Part shown: positions 62,143-64,000 of the stretch, in pieces
How positions within the stretch are numbered: the first letter of the stretch is position 1
How the letters are laid out: every line of letters starts with the position of its first letter
Assembly: GCF_016924645.1 (NCBI RefSeq)
Contig: NZ_JAFFJV010000023.1
Span: 1 to 64,000, forward strand
DNA from: Rufibacter psychrotolerans
Lineage (GTDB): Bacteria > Bacteroidota > Bacteroidia > Cytophagales > Hymenobacteraceae
Length of the DNA: 64,000 nt
Direction of reading: 5' to 3'
Translations under genes and position numbers: made by a program
The notes under the pieces: generated by a model
The model's database searches: none
What the model was told of the DNA's origin: nothing
The model's input: only the letters and a program-made list of their open reading frames with translations

Positions 62143-62816
62143 TTGGCTACGGGCGGAAAGTACAGGGTCTGGCCGGGGACAAGCCGCCGAAAATTGGTGA
62201 GGCCGTTTGCTTTGGCTACCTGCAGGTAGCGGCGAGGATCTTCGTAGAGCCGGAAACACAGCAGCGGCAGCGTATCACCCGCCAGTACCTGCCGTTCATG
62301 GGTGAGATCTGGGGATTGGCGGTTCTCCTTGGCCACCCGTAGGTTCTCCTCCACGCTGCTTTTAAAAAGGGCTTTTGCTATGGCCCGGATGGGTGTACCA
62401 TCGGGTTTAAAGAGCTTGAAGGTGATCTGCAAGGAGGCAAGCCGGCACTTGAATAAACTTACGCCCCACACCAGTTTGAAGTGGCGAGTCTCGTGGATGG
62501 GACCATGGAATTCAGTAAGTAGGTCTTTGAAATACTTGAGCTCTGCCCAGATATCAGAGGTTGGACTACCTTCAATGAGGCCGGTGGCGTCAAAGAGGAA
62601 TTCAAAGGAGAAATCCTCGGGTTTGGTATGCACGTATGTTTGCTGTTTCGCGCTTGCACCTTGCCCCTGTGCTTCCACAAAAGCCACTTTGTAGTCTAGC
62701 TGGTACGTTTCTGGGTTCACCAGGGCCAGGTACTCCCCTACATAAGAGGCGTCGCTTAGATCGGCTTTATCATAAGCGATGATCTTGAGTTTCTCCAGTT
62801 TTCCGGTGTCTGCCAT
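62139..62816 (-). CDS. CIS tube-adaptor protein with LysM domain (Afp7-like)
   Basis: This encodes a 225-residue protein linking tube to spike. The N-terminal CIS_tube domain is seen as KLEKLKIIAYDKADLSDASY, LVNPETYQLDYKVAF and HTKPEDFSFEFLFDATGL. A LysM-like domain closes it (RYLQVAKANGLTNFRRLVPGQTLYFPP). The frame could open at a TTG (62825), but the ATG at 62816 is used. It overlaps the VgrG-like gene. Confidence 0.9.
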   Translation of the reverse strand: MADTGKLEKLKIIAYDKADLSDASYVGEYLALVNPETYQLDYKVAFVEAQGQGASAKQQTYVHTKPEDFSFEFLFDATGLIEGSPTSDIWAELKYFKDLLTEFHGPIHETRHFKLVWGVSLFKCRLASLQITFKLFKPDGTPIRAIAKALFKSSVEENLRVAKENRQSPDLTHERQVLAGDTLPLLCFRLYEDPRRYLQVAKANGLTNFRRLVPGQTLYFPPVAK

Positions 62817-62828
62817 GGCTGCCAAAAG

Positions 62829-63020
62829 TTAGCGTTCCTCCCGTTCCCGTAACAAATGCATCACCTGTTCCACGCACTCAGCGATCAAGGCCTCGCGGTC
62901 TTCGCCCCCCAAGGCCGAGGTAGCCATGCCCGCTGCCCCGGAATTACCCGCACCCGTGCTGCCCGAGGCGCCTTCCGTCACCACTACTTTGATATGCAGT
63001 TCTCTTATCTCTACCGGCAT
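62829..63020 (-). CDS. DUF5908 small protein (Afp6-like position)
   Basis: This encodes a 63-residue protein starting MPVEIRELHIKVVV, the conserved start of DUF5908, a small family restricted to extracellular injection clusters. A Gly/Ser-rich middle and a helical tail (ALIAECVEQVMHLLREREER) follow. Its precise function is unknown. It lies seven bases from the tube gene and 12 from the LysM gene. Confidence 0.85.
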   Translation of the reverse strand: MPVEIRELHIKVVVTEGASGSTGAGNSGAAGMATSALGGEDREALIAECVEQVMHLLREREER

Positions 63021-63027
63021 GGGCGCA

Positions 63028-63471
63028 TTAGTTTACGGTGAAGTAGTTGTAGCGCAGTTCCAGCGTTTCAATGACCAGGCTGTTGTTCTCGGCGTTGAAA
63101 TCGGTGACGGACCAGCGGCGGGGCCAGGCGTTCACCACGTTCCAGCTTTTGAGTGGCTCGTGCTGTTCGTTGAGCAGGGTGATCAGAAGCGTGGCGCCCA
63201 CAAACGTCTGCCGCTGGAAGGCGTCCTGGCACCAGGCAAAGATTTTGGAGTCCTTGGTAAGGAAGCCGCGCTTGAGCACCAGATCCGGGTATTTGGTCCG
63301 CACGGGCAGCACGTGCTCAAACCGGTTCTCGCCCCCTTCCTTGAAGGTCTCGGTCTCAAACTCCACCGACAAACCCGTCACCGACTGGAAACGGGTGTCG
63401 TTGTCCACGTTGCTCACGTTGGTGAACTCCACCTTGAAATGGAACCCTACCGGCGGATAGTACCCTTCCAT
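63028..63471 (-). CDS. Tube protein, second copy (Afp5-like)
   Basis: This encodes a 147-residue gp19-type tail tube protein (Hcp-like beta-barrel). Conserved blocks are VGFHFKVEF, FQSVTGLSVEFETETF, VLKRGFLT and VVNAWPRRWSVTDFNAENNSLVIETLEL. It differs clearly from the 143-residue paralogue upstream, as in Afp clusters where different tube proteins form the trunk and the baseplate-proximal ring. Confidence 0.92.
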   Translation of the reverse strand: MEGYYPPVGFHFKVEFTNVSNVDNDTRFQSVTGLSVEFETETFKEGGENRFEHVLPVRTKYPDLVLKRGFLTKDSKIFAWCQDAFQRQTFVGATLLITLLNEQHEPLKSWNVVNAWPRRWSVTDFNAENNSLVIETLELRYNYFTVN

Positions 63472-63482
63472 AGCCTCCTCGT

Positions 63483-63914
63483 TTATTTCACCAGACTCAG
63501 GCCTTCGTGGGCGATCTCAATGGTCTCAATGGCGACCTCGTTGCCGTCGGCTTTGAGGTCGCTGGCCTGCACTTTGGTGGGGAACGCATTGAGGACTTTC
63601 CAGACAAAGACGGGCTCGTGGGTTTCGTTCAGCAATTTAATGGTGATGTCGCGGCGCTCTACTTTGCCCAGCAGGCTGGTTTTGTTGAACCAGTCGTAGA
63701 AATCGGTTTTGCCCTGGAAGGTGCCCCGCTTGAGGGTGATCTTCTCGTTTTTGGGCAAGCCGGGCTGCGCGATTTTGCCGTACGAGCGGCTGTGCCCCTC
63801 GCGGTACTCAATGGGGTCTATCTGCGTGCTGAGGCCCGTGACTTCGGTGAAGCCAATTTTGGTCCCGCCCCACTCAACCTCAAAGTGGAACTTGGGTAAT
63901 GGATACTCGGCCAT
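63483..63914 (-). CDS. Tube protein, first copy (Afp1-like)
   Basis: This encodes a 143-residue gp19-type tube protein. Motifs include FHFEVEWGGTKIGFTEVTGLSTQIDPIEYREG, KITLKRGTF, RRDITIKLLNETHEPVFVWKVLNAFPTKVQASDLKADGNEVAIETIEIAHEGLSL. It is the closest to the window edge. Sheath genes normally lie next to it and are expected beyond position 64000. Confidence 0.92.
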   Translation of the reverse strand: MAEYPLPKFHFEVEWGGTKIGFTEVTGLSTQIDPIEYREGHSRSYGKIAQPGLPKNEKITLKRGTFQGKTDFYDWFNKTSLLGKVERRDITIKLLNETHEPVFVWKVLNAFPTKVQASDLKADGNEVAIETIEIAHEGLSLVK

Positions 63915-63969
63915 CTCTTTCTCTTGGTTTACGTTTGGTGATCAGCGGGAAAATCTGTTAGTACTCACG

Positions 63970-64000
63970 TTTCAGGGCCGATTTCCTCAAAACAGCCTCA
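63970..64000. repeat. Dispersed palindrome upstream of the tube genes (cut by the window edge)
   Basis: TTTCAGGGCCGATTTC and AAAACAGCC. The right arm is truncated by the end of the window. Confidence 0.5.

Noticed and set aside
35666-63914. Type VI secretion system
   Set aside because: VgrG-like, PAAR and Hcp-like proteins are shared, but DUF5908, the LysM tube adaptor, CIS_TMP, DUF4157 and the Afp15-type ATPase are eCIS hallmarks, and no TssJLM membrane-complex gene is seen.
48076-63914. Prophage tail module
   Set aside because: No capsid, portal, terminase, integrase or lysis genes in the visible 28 kb, and the eCIS-specific ATPase is present.

Overview
The window looks like chromosome from a Bacteroidota bacterium, most likely family Hymenobacteraceae (Rufibacter or a close relative). 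The evidence is a type IX secretion C-terminal sorting domain, LytS/LytTR and one-piece hybrid-kinase signalling, Bacteroidota-type -7 promoter boxes (TAnnTTTG), a ComEC without the beta-lactamase domain, a moderately high GC content, and a Bacteroidota-type contractile injection system. The genus is an inference.

Positions 1-35,500 are mostly housekeeping and accessory genes in short units: a DinB-like protein, a DUF4256 protein, a secreted CE15-type esterase with a CBM-like module and T9SS tail, pgk, recQ, a possible recombination-accessory protein, a small PepSY-like secreted protein, a sigma-54 response regulator convergent with a hybrid histidine kinase, comEC, a threonine-aldolase-like enzyme, phoH, a SAM hydroxide adenosyltransferase and a small monooxygenase. 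These are followed by a haem/oxidative-stress cluster: exported catalase, hemA carrying a one-base frameshift, hemH and an exported ankyrin protein. Then come hscB, tRNA-Leu(CAA), a RAYT transposase framed by two pairs of inverted REP palindromes, an ABC ATPase with a permease-M1 peptidase fusion, a LytS/LytTR pair and a methyltransferase.

Positions 35,666-63,914 hold a co-directional minus-strand block of about 28 kb encoding an extracellular contractile injection system (eCIS, Afp/PVC/MAC-like). In transcription order it encodes two tube proteins, DUF5908, a LysM tube-adaptor, a VgrG-like spike, PAAR, gp25, two baseplate J-type proteins, a 1300-residue multidomain protein, a CIS_TMP protein, a 1672-residue DUF4157 protein with the domain at both ends and an HNH-like motif inside, an AAA+ ATPase, a double-protease protein and an M19-type dipeptidase. 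Sheath and terminal cap genes are not in the window and are expected beyond its right edge.

The most unusual features are the double-ended DUF4157 protein and the double protease (candidate cargo or processing factors), and a dispersed imperfect palindrome of about 35 bp seen more than 20 times. That palindrome lies both between genes and inside coding sequences, where it is read almost always in the same frame and leaves a recognisable peptide. Other notable features are the RAYT/REP island, whose last REP supplies the stop codon of the neighbouring peptidase gene, and a composite element with 28-bp perfect inverted ends.
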